Assembly: GCF_947503705.1 (NCBI RefSeq)
Contig: NZ_CANNES010000001.1
Coordinates: 186,001-250,000, forward strand
From: an uncultured Tateyamaria sp.
Lineage (GTDB): Bacteria > Pseudomonadota > Alphaproteobacteria > Rhodobacterales > Rhodobacteraceae
Length of the DNA: 64,000 bases
Reading direction: 5' to 3'
The position numbers were made by a program, and so were the translations under genes. The notes beneath the pieces were generated by a model, which did no database searches, had not been told where the DNA came from, and worked only from the letters and a program-made list of their open reading frames with translations. This document shows positions 39,040-47,685 of the stretch, in pieces (the first letter of the stretch is position 1; every line of letters begins with the position of its first letter).

Positions 39040-39569
39040 ACAAAGCCCTTGTTCTCAGCATCGAGTTGCGCCGCTTCGGCCTGAATCCAGCCAAAGAGAG
39101 TGACCAGCCCAGCAGCCAAGAGCAAGAAGAGTTCCGTGCTGCCAAAGCTGATCGTCAGGGCCCTTTCCCCCGCCGGATTGCCCCAGGTCAACGCAAGCAC
39201 CGCAATCGTGTGGCCCAGCACATGGGCCACGGCCAACCCGATCAGGCCAATGCCGATCTGTTGAATGCGGCGGGCAGTCTGGCCCGAAAACACGCGCCCC
39301 CCGGCGCAGGCCAGAAGCCATGCCCGCGCGCACCAGATCACCCAGAGGAGGACGGCCAACTTGACCACCTCGACAGCAAACCAGATCAGGGTTGGGCCAG
39401 TTGCCAGTACGTCAGGCGTCACTTGAACGCCGTAAGCGGCACGCAAGCTTTCCACGTCGAAGCCACCCGTCGCCATGATCAGAGCGGCCCCGGCTGGAAT
39501 CACCAGCAACAGGACGGTGGCCAGCGCCGACAACAGGCGGGCGCGTTTGGAAATTCGATCCGTATTCAT
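39036..39569 (-). CDS. DUF2975 membrane protein
   Basis: A 177-residue protein with four hydrophobic segments, matching DUF2975. Seen are an N-terminal membrane segment, a long loop, 'AVLLWVIWCARAWLLACAGGRVFS', the 'GRVFSGQTARRIQQIG' motif that marks the family, and two further segments. ATG 39569 has an AGAGGA site; a TTG seven codons upstream (39590) is less likely. Always paired with a YozG-like XRE regulator, as here. The role is unknown; such pairs are thought to be membrane-linked regulators. Confidence 0.87.
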   Translation of the reverse strand: MNTDRISKRARLLSALATVLLLVIPAGAALIMATGGFDVESLRAAYGVQVTPDVLATGPTLIWFAVEVVKLAVLLWVIWCARAWLLACAGGRVFSGQTARRIQQIGIGLIGLAVAHVLGHTIAVLALTWGNPAGERALTISFGSTELFLLLAAGLVTLFGWIQAEAAQLDAENKGFV

Positions 39570-39599
39570 TTTCTGTGTTTCCTCTTTCAAGCATTAAAA

Positions 39600-39616
39600 T
39601 TACTGTAAAACAGTAA
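39600..39616. promoter_or_regulatory. Palindrome TTACTGT-AAA-ACAGTAA, candidate XRE operator
   Basis: A perfect 7-bp inverted repeat with a 3-base centre, in an AT-rich island between the divergent DUF2975/XRE unit (31 bases from its ATG) and the lipoprotein gene (23 bases from its ATG). The position fits an operator controlling one or both genes. Binding by the XRE protein is inferred. Confidence 0.6.
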
Positions 39617-39638
39617 ATTTTGATTCGAAAGAGGTAAA

Positions 39639-40157
39639 ATGCATAAACAACTCCTGCTATCTGCCCTGATCCTGCTTGCAGCCTGTGGCGACATTGTGCC
39701 CGCCACGCTATGGGCGGCCAAGGATATTGATCCACTGACGGCAGACCCGGCGGATATCGCTGTCCGACTTGATCTGCCGGACGCCGTGGCCATTGTCCCG
39801 AACACTGCAACCTTGACCCTTGCCGCGCGCAAAGCCGACGGAACCGGTGCCGAGGAAGGCTTTGTGCTTGATCTGCGCGATGACGTGCTGTCGGTCGCGC
39901 AAAGAGATCACGCCCGCCTGCGCGCGCTGCAAGCACGTATACTCGATTGGAAAGACCAGGACCCGACAGGCACGCGGGGCAGCCTCAGCGTGCATCTCGA
40001 ACCTTGCCGTACCGAGGGCTTCAGCCGACAAGAGGGCCGCGCCTCGGTAGCGATCCGGCTGGATGAAGACGGCGCCTTTTTGCCGCTGGTGGCTGACGTT
40101 CCCTTGGCCACATTGGTCAAGGATGAGGCATGGGACAGTCTGGAACAGTGCCAATAG
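39639..40157 (+). CDS. Predicted lipoprotein of unknown function
   Basis: A 172-residue protein with a lipoprotein signal ('LLLSALILLAACGD'; Cys16 is the lipid site). The mature part shows beta strands such as 'AVAIVPNTATLTLAARKADG', two further cysteines ('LEPCRTEGF' and the terminal 'LEQCQ') that may pair, and no recognised domain. AGAGG precedes the ATG. It is divergent from the DUF2975/XRE pair with the palindrome between them, so it may be under the same regulator. About 145 bases separate it from rsfS. Confidence 0.65.
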   Translation: MHKQLLLSALILLAACGDIVPATLWAAKDIDPLTADPADIAVRLDLPDAVAIVPNTATLTLAARKADGTGAEEGFVLDLRDDVLSVAQRDHARLRALQARILDWKDQDPTGTRGSLSVHLEPCRTEGFSRQEGRASVAIRLDEDGAFLPLVADVPLATLVKDEAWDSLEQCQ

Positions 40158-40303
40158 GCCCGCGCTTCATTGAAATGTCATGCAAGGGTTGTTATTCTGC
40201 TTCTATCCCAGCGTCGGGGACCTGACGGCGCGGTACATAGGAGGACAATGTCCTGTCAATCTCTGCTCAAGCGGTGCGCGCCGCTGATGGAGCTGCGGCC
40301 TTG

Positions 40304-40660
40304 ATGGCCGTCGCCACAACCGAGGCCACAAGCGAGACGCTGCTGGCCACCGTTCTTTCCTCTCTTTCCGACGACAAGGCCGAAGACATCGTGCAGATTG
40401 ATCTGCGCGGCAAGACGGCCATTGGCGACTACATGGTCGTGTGCTCGGGGCGGTCGTCCCGTCAGGTGGCGTCGATTTCGGAAAAACTGGTCGAGCGCAT
40501 CAAGGCCGAGTTCGGGCGTACGGCCCGGATCGAAGGCAAGAACACAGGCGATTGGGTGCTGATCGATACGGGCGACGTGATCGTCCATGTGTTCCGCCCC
40601 GAAGTGCGCGAGTTCTACCAGCTGGAGAAGATGTGGCAGCCGACGGCCGGCGCCAACTGA
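40304..40660 (+). CDS. rsfS: Ribosome silencing factor RsfS
   Basis: A 118-residue Iojap/YbeB/RsfS protein, which binds ribosomal protein L14 and keeps the 50S subunit from joining 30S during starvation. 'KAEDIVQIDLRGKTAIGDYMVV' and 'CSGRSSRQVASISEKL' are typical, as is 'GDWVLIDTGDVIVHVF' followed by 'REFYQLEKMW'. The start is taken at ATG 40304; a GTG at 40274 is in frame. rlmH follows 10 bases later, the usual bacterial order. Confidence 0.94.
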   Translation: MAVATTEATSETLLATVLSSLSDDKAEDIVQIDLRGKTAIGDYMVVCSGRSSRQVASISEKLVERIKAEFGRTARIEGKNTGDWVLIDTGDVIVHVFRPEVREFYQLEKMWQPTAGAN

Positions 40661-40670
40661 TCCCGAGCCG

Positions 40671-41141
40671 ATGCGCGTGCATCTATGTGCTGTGGGCCGT
40701 CTGCGCGGCGGCCCCGAGGCTGACCTGATTTCCGATTATGTGACACGATTTGACCGGACGGGCCGAGCCTTGGGCCTTGGGCCGCTTTCCATTGTGGAGG
40801 TCGAGGACCGCAAGGGCGGCGGCATGGGGGCCGAGGCAGAGTTGCTGCGCCGGGCGGTGCCAAAAGGTGCCGTGATCTGTTGTCTGGATGAACGGGGCAA
40901 GGTTGAGGCGTCACCTGCCTTTTCCAACCGACTGGCGGGGTGGCGCGATACGGGCCGTTCGGATGTGGCTTTTGTCATCGGCGGGGCGGACGGCCTTGAC
41001 CCCGGCCTGCGCCGCGAGGCCGACCACCTGTTGTCTTTTGGTGCCATGGTCTGGCCCCATATGCTGGCTCGGGTGATGCTGACTGAACAGTTATATCGCG
41101 CCGCCTCGATCCTGGCTGGTTCTCCCTATCATCGGGTGTGA
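40671..41141 (+). CDS. rlmH: 23S rRNA (pseudouridine1915-N3)-methyltransferase RlmH
   Basis: SPOUT-class methyltransferase of 156 residues. It methylates pseudouridine 1915 in helix 69 of 23S rRNA using S-adenosylmethionine. 'VGRLRGGPEADLISDYVTRF' opens the protein, 'VAFVIGGADGLDP' (about 103-115) forms the knotted SAM site, and 'MLTEQLYRAASILAGSPYHR' is the diagnostic end. It follows rsfS closely and is surely in the same operon. Confidence 0.96.
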   Translation: MRVHLCAVGRLRGGPEADLISDYVTRFDRTGRALGLGPLSIVEVEDRKGGGMGAEAELLRRAVPKGAVICCLDERGKVEASPAFSNRLAGWRDTGRSDVAFVIGGADGLDPGLRREADHLLSFGAMVWPHMLARVMLTEQLYRAASILAGSPYHRV

Positions 41142-41304
41142 TCCAAAGGACGCTGCGCGACGCCATATTTTGCTTGGCGCTTCGTCCACCGTTGCTCCGC
41201 CGCTGTAACGTACGTTGTCAGACGGCGAGCGCTGTGGGACGCATCTTCTCTGTTCCGAAATAACCCCAGAAGCCCGTATGGGCGGGGCCTGGCCGCTCCG
41301 ACGC

Positions 41305-41661
41305 TTAAGGCAGATCGACGATGGTCGTGCCAGAGTTCCACCCTGCCGGTAAATCCCGCGCCTGTACCTGAACCTGTACAGTTCCGCGCGGAATGACAAC
41401 GCCATCGAGGCTGCGGGTAAAGGGTTGTTCGTTCACATGCGGATGAAAGAGGACCCGCATGCGCAACTCTTCCCCTTCCATGTTCAGCACACGCCAACCG
41501 TCAGCATAGTGATCCCATCCCGTGTCGGGATGGCGGATTGTCACGGCAAACCGGTAGGTGTCGGTACCCGTGCGCGTGACAGTGACATCTTCGATCACCG
41601 GTTCTTCGGAAAGGGCGGGGGTGGCGGCGACCAGCAGGGCCGCGAGGATCAGGTGTTTCAT
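41305..41661 (-). CDS. Small exported protein of unknown function
   Basis: A 118-residue protein with a clean Sec signal ('KHLILAALLVAATPALS', cleavage after Ala or Ser about residue 18). The mature part is beta-rich ('RFAVTIRHPDTGWDHYADGW', 'RMRVLFHPHVNEQPFTRSL') and has the look of a small immunoglobulin-like or YtkA-type periplasmic domain, but I cannot assign a family. It lies 36 bases downstream of the DUF599 gene on the same strand and may be co-transcribed with it. Confidence 0.72.
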   Translation of the reverse strand: MKHLILAALLVAATPALSEEPVIEDVTVTRTGTDTYRFAVTIRHPDTGWDHYADGWRVLNMEGEELRMRVLFHPHVNEQPFTRSLDGVVIPRGTVQVQVQARDLPAGWNSGTTIVDLP

Positions 41662-41697
41662 GGCATTAGACTAACGACGACGGGCGCACTTGTCCGT

Positions 41698-42396
41698 TCA
41701 CGTCTTTGTGCCAAGCAGGATGCTGCGGGATTCGGACGCAAATTCGCGCCGCCAGATCACGGCCAGCGTGAAAACCGTGGCCAGCATCAGCGCGATAGGC
41801 CCCGCCAGCCAGGCCGCAACTGTCAGCGCAAAATAGACCGAGCGCAGACCGCGATTGAACGACCGCGCTGCTGTCACGTTGATCTCTGCCGCCTGGTCCG
41901 CGCGAAACATGCAATTGGGATCCGTGATGTCGTTTGGCACCGCTGCCATAAGCACCGCCGCATAGCCAAATAGCCGATTGGCCCAGGCGAATTTCAGGAA
42001 TGCGTTGGTCAGGAATAGGGTGAGCACCACCAGCTTGGCCTCCCACACAAAAACCGGTGCCTCCATCAGAGACAGATCGTTTGCTACGCCCGCCAGCCGT
42101 TCCGCGTTGCCGATCACCGCCAGTGCCCCGCCCAATGCGATCACAGAAGTGGAGGCGAAGAACGCTGTGCCTTGCCGCAGGTTGGACACGATTTGCGCGT
42201 CGAAAATCCGTGGCTCGCGGGTAATCATCTGGCGCATCCATTCGCGGCGGAACCCGGCCATGATTTGCGAGGTCGAGGGCTTTTTGGCTCCCGGGTGTTC
42301 GATCCGCCATCCGATCAGGACCCAACCGGCCACCAGCAGGCCAAGAGCCACGAAATCCAGCGTGCTGAACAGTGTTATTCTGTCGATCCAAGTCAT
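41698..42396 (-). CDS. DUF599 family membrane protein
   Basis: A 232-residue inner-membrane protein with four hydrophobic segments. The family features 'REWMRQMITREPRIFDAQIV' after the first segment, 'LRQGTAFFASTSVIALGGAL' and 'TNAFLKFAWANRLFGYAAVL' are all present, as is 'AARSFNRGLRSVYFAL' before the last segment. Function unknown. The same family occurs in many alphaproteobacteria. Divergent from glcD, 83 bases apart. Confidence 0.88.
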   Translation of the reverse strand: MTWIDRITLFSTLDFVALGLLVAGWVLIGWRIEHPGAKKPSTSQIMAGFRREWMRQMITREPRIFDAQIVSNLRQGTAFFASTSVIALGGALAVIGNAERLAGVANDLSLMEAPVFVWEAKLVVLTLFLTNAFLKFAWANRLFGYAAVLMAAVPNDITDPNCMFRADQAAEINVTAARSFNRGLRSVYFALTVAAWLAGPIALMLATVFTLAVIWRREFASESRSILLGTKT

Positions 42397-42479
42397 GCTG
42401 TGCTCTTACACCGCAGAATTGAGGATTGCATCCCGGCTAAATTGGTCATATTATTTTACCAATCCTGAGGAGGTGTGCC

Positions 42480-43928
42480 ATGGAAATGCCCGTCCCTGAT
42501 TCTGCAGTCCTGTCGCGCAAGGCCCGTGTGGTCGAACGTTTGCGGTCTGTTTTGCCCCGCGATGCGGTGATTGATGACCCGTCCGAGACCCGCGCCTATG
42601 AATGCGACGCCCTGACCGCCTATCGCTGTCCGCCAATGGTTGCGGTTCTGCCTGCCACCACCGCCGAAGTGTCCGACGTTCTGCGTATTTGTCATCAGGA
42701 GGGCGTGCCGGTTGTCCCCCGCGGGTCCGGCACATCATTGGCAGGCGGCGCGTTGCCCACCGCTGATTGCGTGATCCTGGGCGTGGCCCGGATGAACGAC
42801 GTGCTTGAGACGGATTATGACAACCGTTTTGTCCGGGTCCAGACCGGCCGTACCAACCTCAGCGTGACGGGCGCCGTCGAGTCCGACGGGTTCTTCTATG
42901 CGCCTGATCCATCCAGCCAGCTTGCCTGTGCCATCGCGGGCAACATCGCGATGAACTCGGGCGGAGCCCACTGTCTGAAATACGGCGTGACCACCAACAA
43001 CCTGATGGGTGTGACCCTCGTTCAGATGGACGGTACCGTTGTCGAAATTGGCGGCGCGCATCTGGATTCGGGCGGCTTGGACCTGTTGGGCGTCATTTGC
43101 GGTTCCGAAGGGCAGTTGGGCGTTGTGACCGAGGCCACTTTGCGCATTCTGCACAAACCCGAAGGCGCGCGCCCGGTCTTGATGGGCTTTGACAGCGCAG
43201 AGATTGCGGGTGCCTGCGTGGCTGACATCATCAAAGCCGGCGTTCTGCCCGTGGCCATCGAGTTCATGGACAAGATGTTGATCGAAGTCTGCGAAGACTT
43301 TGCCAAGGCCGACTATCCGCTGTGCGAGGCTCTGTTGATCGTTGAGGTCGAAGGGTCTGACGCCGAAATTGACGCGCAGCTTGCACTGATCACAGAAATC
43401 GCCAAGCGCCACGATCCTGTTGCTTTGCGTGAAAGTGCTTCTGCAGAGGAAAGCGCACGCATCTGGGCAGGCCGCAAGGCCGCCTTTTCGGCCATTGGCC
43501 GTGTGAACGATTACATGTGCCTGGATGGAACGATCCCGGTGTCGGAGCTTCCTTATGTACTCCGCCGTATTGGCGAGATGTCCAAGGAATATGGGTTGGC
43601 CGTGGGCAATGTGTTTCACGCGGGCGATGGCAACATGCACCCGCTGATTTGCTATGACGCCAACAAGCCTGGCGATCTAGAACTGTGCGAGGTCTTCGGG
43701 GCCGAAGTGCTAAAGCTTTGCGTAGATGTGGGCGGGTGCCTGACGGGCGAGCACGGCGTAGGTATCGAAAAGCGTGACCTGATGACCTATCAATATGCGG
43801 CCGCTGACCTTGAGGCACAGATGGCCGTAAAGGACGTGTTTGATGCGAAGTGGCTTTTGAACCCGGCCAAGGTGTTCCCCCTCGCCGTGTCGGAGCCGCG
43901 CCGTGCCGTACAGATGGCGGCGGAGTAA
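42480..43928 (+). CDS. glcD: Glycolate oxidase subunit GlcD (FAD-linked)
   Basis: FAD-binding catalytic subunit of glycolate dehydrogenase, 482 residues. With GlcE and GlcF it oxidises glycolate to glyoxylate and passes electrons to the respiratory chain. The PCMH FAD domain shows 'VVPRGSGTSLAGGALPTADC' (about 79-98), 'NIAMNSGGAHCLKYG' and 'GSEGQLGVVTEATL'. The C-terminal substrate domain has 'VFHAGDGNMHPLI' and 'GGCLTGEHGVGIEKRD', with catalytic His and metal contacts. GAGGAGGTG before the ATG is a strong ribosome site. Confidence 0.95.
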   Translation: MEMPVPDSAVLSRKARVVERLRSVLPRDAVIDDPSETRAYECDALTAYRCPPMVAVLPATTAEVSDVLRICHQEGVPVVPRGSGTSLAGGALPTADCVILGVARMNDVLETDYDNRFVRVQTGRTNLSVTGAVESDGFFYAPDPSSQLACAIAGNIAMNSGGAHCLKYGVTTNNLMGVTLVQMDGTVVEIGGAHLDSGGLDLLGVICGSEGQLGVVTEATLRILHKPEGARPVLMGFDSAEIAGACVADIIKAGVLPVAIEFMDKMLIEVCEDFAKADYPLCEALLIVEVEGSDAEIDAQLALITEIAKRHDPVALRESASAEESARIWAGRKAAFSAIGRVNDYMCLDGTIPVSELPYVLRRIGEMSKEYGLAVGNVFHAGDGNMHPLICYDANKPGDLELCEVFGAEVLKLCVDVGGCLTGEHGVGIEKRDLMTYQYAAADLEAQMAVKDVFDAKWLLNPAKVFPLAVSEPRRAVQMAAE

Positions 43929-44026
43929 AGCCACACGTCGTCCGTTTGGGGCCGGCCCCCACACATACCGCCCAGCGGGGCCAGCCCCTGCATCCTCGGG
44001 ATATATAGAGCCAGAAGAAGATCATC

Positions 44027-45136
44027 ATGTTGAAGACCGAAGACGATATTGCGGGATATGTGGCGGATGCGACTGGGCCACTGGTCGTACGTGGCGGCGG
44101 CACCCGCGCTGTGGGTCGTCCGAGCCAAGGCGATCTGTTGGACGTGTCGAACCTGTCGGGCGTAACCCTCTATGAACCCGGTGCCCTGACCATTGTTGCC
44201 AAGGCCGGTACGCCGGTATCCGAGATCGAAAAGACCCTCGCAGTCGAGAATCAGCGCCTTGCCTTCGAGCCTTACGATCTGCGTGAGATGCTTGGCACCG
44301 CAGGCGAAACCACCATCGGTGGCGTCATTACCACCAATGCTAGTGGTCCCCGCCGTATTCAGGGCGGGGCGGCACGGGATTTTGCCCTGGGCGTCCGCTT
44401 TGTCGATGGGGCCGGCAATGTGATCAAGAACGGCGGGCGCGTGATGAAGAACGTGACCGGCTATGATCTGGTCAAGCTCATGGCCGGGTCCTGGGGGACC
44501 CTCGGCGTGATGACCGAGGTAAGCCTGAAAGTGCTGCCTGGTGTCGAAGATGTGACCACTTTGGTCATCGACGGGCTAGACCCCGCCCAAGCGGTCGGGG
44601 CCATGTCGCGCGCCCTTGCCTCCCCCTACGAGGTCAGTGGGGCCGCGTGGATTGATGGGGCCGTGTGGCTGCGTCTTGAAGGGTTCACTGCCTCGATTGC
44701 CTATCGAGCGGATGCTCTGAAAACTGTGCTGACAGGGGCGGGAAATATATCGCTGGAGCCCAATGCCGACTGGAGCCGCGTGCGCGATGCGCAGCCCTTG
44801 CATGGGGCCGACACAGTGTGGCGTGTCTCGGTCAAACCCAGTGACGGACCCGCTGTCATTGCCGCTTTGCCCGAGGGCTGTGACAGCCTGATGGACTGGG
44901 GCGGCGGATTGGTTTGGATCGGTCAAACAGGTGCGGACGCCGCAGCCCACGCCGCCCTGCAAGCCCATGTGGCCGGTCTTGGCGGGCATGCGACACTGAT
45001 CAAGGGGCCGGAGGCACTGCGCGCTGCTGTGCCCGTATTCCAGCCCGAGCAGGCGGGTGTCGCGGCGCTGAGTGCTGCCTTGCGCGCACGATTTGACCCG
45101 CGCGGCATTCTCAACCCTGGGCTTATGGCCGCCTGA
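44027..45136 (+). CDS. glcE: Glycolate oxidase subunit GlcE
   Basis: Second FAD-binding subunit, 369 residues. The PCMH domain is short: 'VVRGGGTRAVGRPSQGDLLD' (about 23-42), then 'TIGGVITTNASGPRRIQGGA' and 'VMKNVTGYDLVKLMAGSWGT', features of GlcE rather than GlcD. The end 'ARFDPRGILNPG' is typical. It follows glcD by 98 bases and overlaps the next membrane-protein gene by one base (TGATG). Confidence 0.94.
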   Translation: MLKTEDDIAGYVADATGPLVVRGGGTRAVGRPSQGDLLDVSNLSGVTLYEPGALTIVAKAGTPVSEIEKTLAVENQRLAFEPYDLREMLGTAGETTIGGVITTNASGPRRIQGGAARDFALGVRFVDGAGNVIKNGGRVMKNVTGYDLVKLMAGSWGTLGVMTEVSLKVLPGVEDVTTLVIDGLDPAQAVGAMSRALASPYEVSGAAWIDGAVWLRLEGFTASIAYRADALKTVLTGAGNISLEPNADWSRVRDAQPLHGADTVWRVSVKPSDGPAVIAALPEGCDSLMDWGGGLVWIGQTGADAAAHAALQAHVAGLGGHATLIKGPEALRAAVPVFQPEQAGVAALSAALRARFDPRGILNPGLMAA

Positions 45137-45489
45137 TGACGCTGGTTCTGTACACTATGGCCTTCGTGCTTGGCCCGGCTCTCTTTCTGGCGATGGCGCG
45201 CTTTGACGGGCGGTTGTGGCCTCCGGCCCTGATCGCGTCGGTCATGGTCGTTCTCAGCCTGGCCTTGCGCAATGAGGCGTCCATGAGCGTGGCGGTTGAC
45301 CCCGGCCCGCTCTTTTTCAGCATCCTTTTGATCTGGCTGGCCTGGATCCTGGTTCTGGTTTTGGTGGTACGCGCGGTCCGCCGTACTTATCCCAGCCCCT
45401 CTGCCCAACGTTGGGCGCGGGGTTTGGGCGCAATGGGCACAACGGTGCCGTGGTTCGGATTTGCCACGGCCCAGATGATGGCGGAGTGA
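45136..45489 (+). CDS. Small membrane protein inside the glc operon
   Basis: A 117-residue protein with three or four hydrophobic segments ('YTMAFVLGPALFLAMA', 'WPPALIASVMVVLSLAL', 'LFFSILLIWLAWILVLVLVV'). It overlaps glcE by one base and ends one base before glcF, so it is translated with the complex. It is not a known GlcDEF subunit. By position it could anchor the complex or assist assembly, but that is inference. No family recognised. Confidence 0.75.
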   Translation: MTLVLYTMAFVLGPALFLAMARFDGRLWPPALIASVMVVLSLALRNEASMSVAVDPGPLFFSILLIWLAWILVLVLVVRAVRRTYPSPSAQRWARGLGAMGTTVPWFGFATAQMMAE

Positions 45490-45490
45490 C

Positions 45491-46804
45491 ATGCAGACGA
45501 CCTTTTCCCCCGAACAGTTGACCGATCCTCAGATCAGTCGGTCAAACGAGATCCTGCGCAATTGCGTGCATTGCGGGTTTTGCACCGCCACGTGTCCTAC
45601 TTATCAGGTGCTCGGTGACGAGTTGGACAGCCCGCGCGGCCGGATTTACCTGATCAAGGATATGCTGGAAAATGACCGGACACCGGACGAAAAGGTCGTC
45701 AAGCATATTGACCGCTGCCTGAGTTGTCTGGCTTGCATGACGACCTGCCCGTCAGGCGTGCATTATATGCACTTGGTGGATCATGCCCGCGAGTATATCG
45801 AAGACAATTATAAACGCCCGCTGACTGACCGCATGCTGCGCTGGGTCCTGGCCCAGATCCTGCCCTATCCCATGCGCTTTCGCGTGGCCCTGCTGGGGGC
45901 CAAGATTGGCCGCCCCTTTGCCTGGATGATGCCGGATGCTCGTCTGCGCGCGATGCTGGAAATGGCGCCCAAGCATATCCCCGCCGTCAGCCGCAATGAT
46001 GACCCCCAAAGCTTTGCCCCCGTTTCCCCGAAAAAAATGCGCGTCGCCCTGATGACCGGTTGTGCCCAAAAGGCCCTGAACACCGACATCAACGATGCCA
46101 CCATCCGCCTGCTGACCCGTTTGGGGTGCGAGGTTGTCGTGGCCGAGGGGGCGGGATGCTGCGGCGCCCTGACCCATCACATGGGCAAAGCCAAGCAGAG
46201 CCATGCGACCGCCGCCCTGAACATCAAAGCCTGGGCCAAGGAAATGGACGGCGACGGCCTGGACGCCATTGTCATCAACACAAGCGGTTGCGGCACAACC
46301 GTCAAGGATTATGGACATATGTTCCGCAATGATCCGCTGGCCGACGACGCGGCCCGTGTCGCAGGTATCGCCATGGACGTGAGCGAAGTGCTTATGAAGC
46401 TGGACCTGCCCGCCGGTACCCCGCAGGATATGACCATCGCCTATCATGCCGCCTGTTCGCTGCAACATGGACAACAGATCAAGACCTTTCCCAAAGACCT
46501 GCTGAAACGCGCAGGCTTCACCGTGGTGGAACCCAAAGACAGCCATCTGTGCTGCGGCTCGGCCGGCACTTACAACCTGATGCAGCCCGAAATTTCCAAA
46601 CAGCTCAAGGACCGCAAGGTCGAGACGCTGATGGCCAAGAACCCCGACATCATCGCGGCGGGCAACATCGGCTGCATGATGCAGATCGGATCAGCCGCGG
46701 GCGTCCCCGTGGTGCACACCGTCGAACTGCTGGATTGGGGCACCGGCGGGCCACGCCCCCCCGGCCTCGACCGGGTCCACAGCGATGTCCCAATTTTGCG
46801 CTAA
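45491..46804 (+). CDS. glcF: Glycolate oxidase iron-sulfur subunit GlcF
   Basis: Iron-sulfur subunit of glycolate dehydrogenase, 437 residues. Two 4Fe-4S clusters bind to 'CVHCGFCTATCPTY' (about 26-39) and 'CLSCLACMTTCPSG' (about 76-89). Two CCG-type cysteine-rich domains follow: 'AGCCGALTHHMGK' (about 220) and 'HLCCGSAGTYN' (about 352), each with further Cys ('HAACSLQHGQ'). They probably carry electrons to quinone. Last gene of the glcD-glcE-membrane-glcF unit. Confidence 0.96.
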   Translation: MQTTFSPEQLTDPQISRSNEILRNCVHCGFCTATCPTYQVLGDELDSPRGRIYLIKDMLENDRTPDEKVVKHIDRCLSCLACMTTCPSGVHYMHLVDHAREYIEDNYKRPLTDRMLRWVLAQILPYPMRFRVALLGAKIGRPFAWMMPDARLRAMLEMAPKHIPAVSRNDDPQSFAPVSPKKMRVALMTGCAQKALNTDINDATIRLLTRLGCEVVVAEGAGCCGALTHHMGKAKQSHATAALNIKAWAKEMDGDGLDAIVINTSGCGTTVKDYGHMFRNDPLADDAARVAGIAMDVSEVLMKLDLPAGTPQDMTIAYHAACSLQHGQQIKTFPKDLLKRAGFTVVEPKDSHLCCGSAGTYNLMQPEISKQLKDRKVETLMAKNPDIIAAGNIGCMMQIGSAAGVPVVHTVELLDWGTGGPRPPGLDRVHSDVPILR

Positions 46805-46887
46805 ATTGGCAGTGCTGCCCTAATTTTGCCGCCATTGGTGCCTAGACCCGAACCCAAGCACCCCCTGGGATCGGAGTTTGCAAAACT

Positions 46888-47685
46888 ATGCGGCGTTGGA
46901 TGGCCCTTTCAATCATGGCATTGGTGGTCACCTCGACGGCCTTTGCCCAGGACGCGCGCCTGAAACGCTTGAACAACGGTGTCGACGCCGCCGCGTGGGA
47001 GGCTGTGGGGCGATTGAACATTGGCGGCACCGGTTTTTGTACCGGCGCGCTGATTGCGCCTGACATGGTGTTGACGGCGGCCCATTGCCTTTATGACAAG
47101 ACGACGGGCGCGCGGATTGATCATAGTCAGGTCGAATTTCTCGCCGGTTGGCGCAACGGCCGCGCGTCAGCCTACCGCGATGTACGCCGGGCTTTGGTCC
47201 ATCCTGATTACAGTTTCCAGGGCAGCGTTTCGTCCGGTGTGGTCCGCAATGACCTAGCTTTGCTCGAATTGAACCACCCGATCCGCGACGGCAAGATCGT
47301 CCCGTTCGAGACCGCAGCCCGCCCCCGACGCGGCGCACAAGTGGGTGTGGTCAGCTATGGGACCGGCAGGTCAGAGGCCCCATCGCTGCAAGAAGTGTGC
47401 AGGGTGTTGGCCCAGCAAGACGGCGTATTGGTCACCTCATGTTCAGTCGAATTCGGCAGCTCTGGCGCGCCGATCTTTGTCGTGGACAGAGGCCGGGCCC
47501 AGATCGTTTCGGTTGTTTCGGCCAAGGCCGAAGTCGAAGGTGAGGCCGTGGCGCTTGGCACCTCTTTGGGCGCACCGCTGGCGCGCTTGCAAGCGGAATG
47601 GGTCGCAGAAAAGGGTACTTTGACCCCTCGCGTCAAGGTCCACGGGGCGCGGCACCAGACCGGTGCCAAGTTCGTCAGACCATGA
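46888..47685 (+). CDS. Exported trypsin-like serine protease, copy 1
   Basis: S1-family protease of 265 residues with a Sec signal (cleavage after 'STAFA', about 20). The catalytic triad is visible: His66 in 'VLTAAHCLYD', Asp122 in 'VRNDLALLEL' and Ser192 in 'FGSSGAPIF'. The Ser motif is GSSGAP in place of the usual GDSGGP. Three or four cysteines could form two disulfides. The C-terminus 'TGAKFVRP' recurs as 'IGAKFVKP' in the next protein. The stop overlaps the next start (ATGA), so both proteases are produced together. Confidence 0.88.
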   Translation: MRRWMALSIMALVVTSTAFAQDARLKRLNNGVDAAAWEAVGRLNIGGTGFCTGALIAPDMVLTAAHCLYDKTTGARIDHSQVEFLAGWRNGRASAYRDVRRALVHPDYSFQGSVSSGVVRNDLALLELNHPIRDGKIVPFETAARPRRGAQVGVVSYGTGRSEAPSLQEVCRVLAQQDGVLVTSCSVEFGSSGAPIFVVDRGRAQIVSVVSAKAEVEGEAVALGTSLGAPLARLQAEWVAEKGTLTPRVKVHGARHQTGAKFVRP

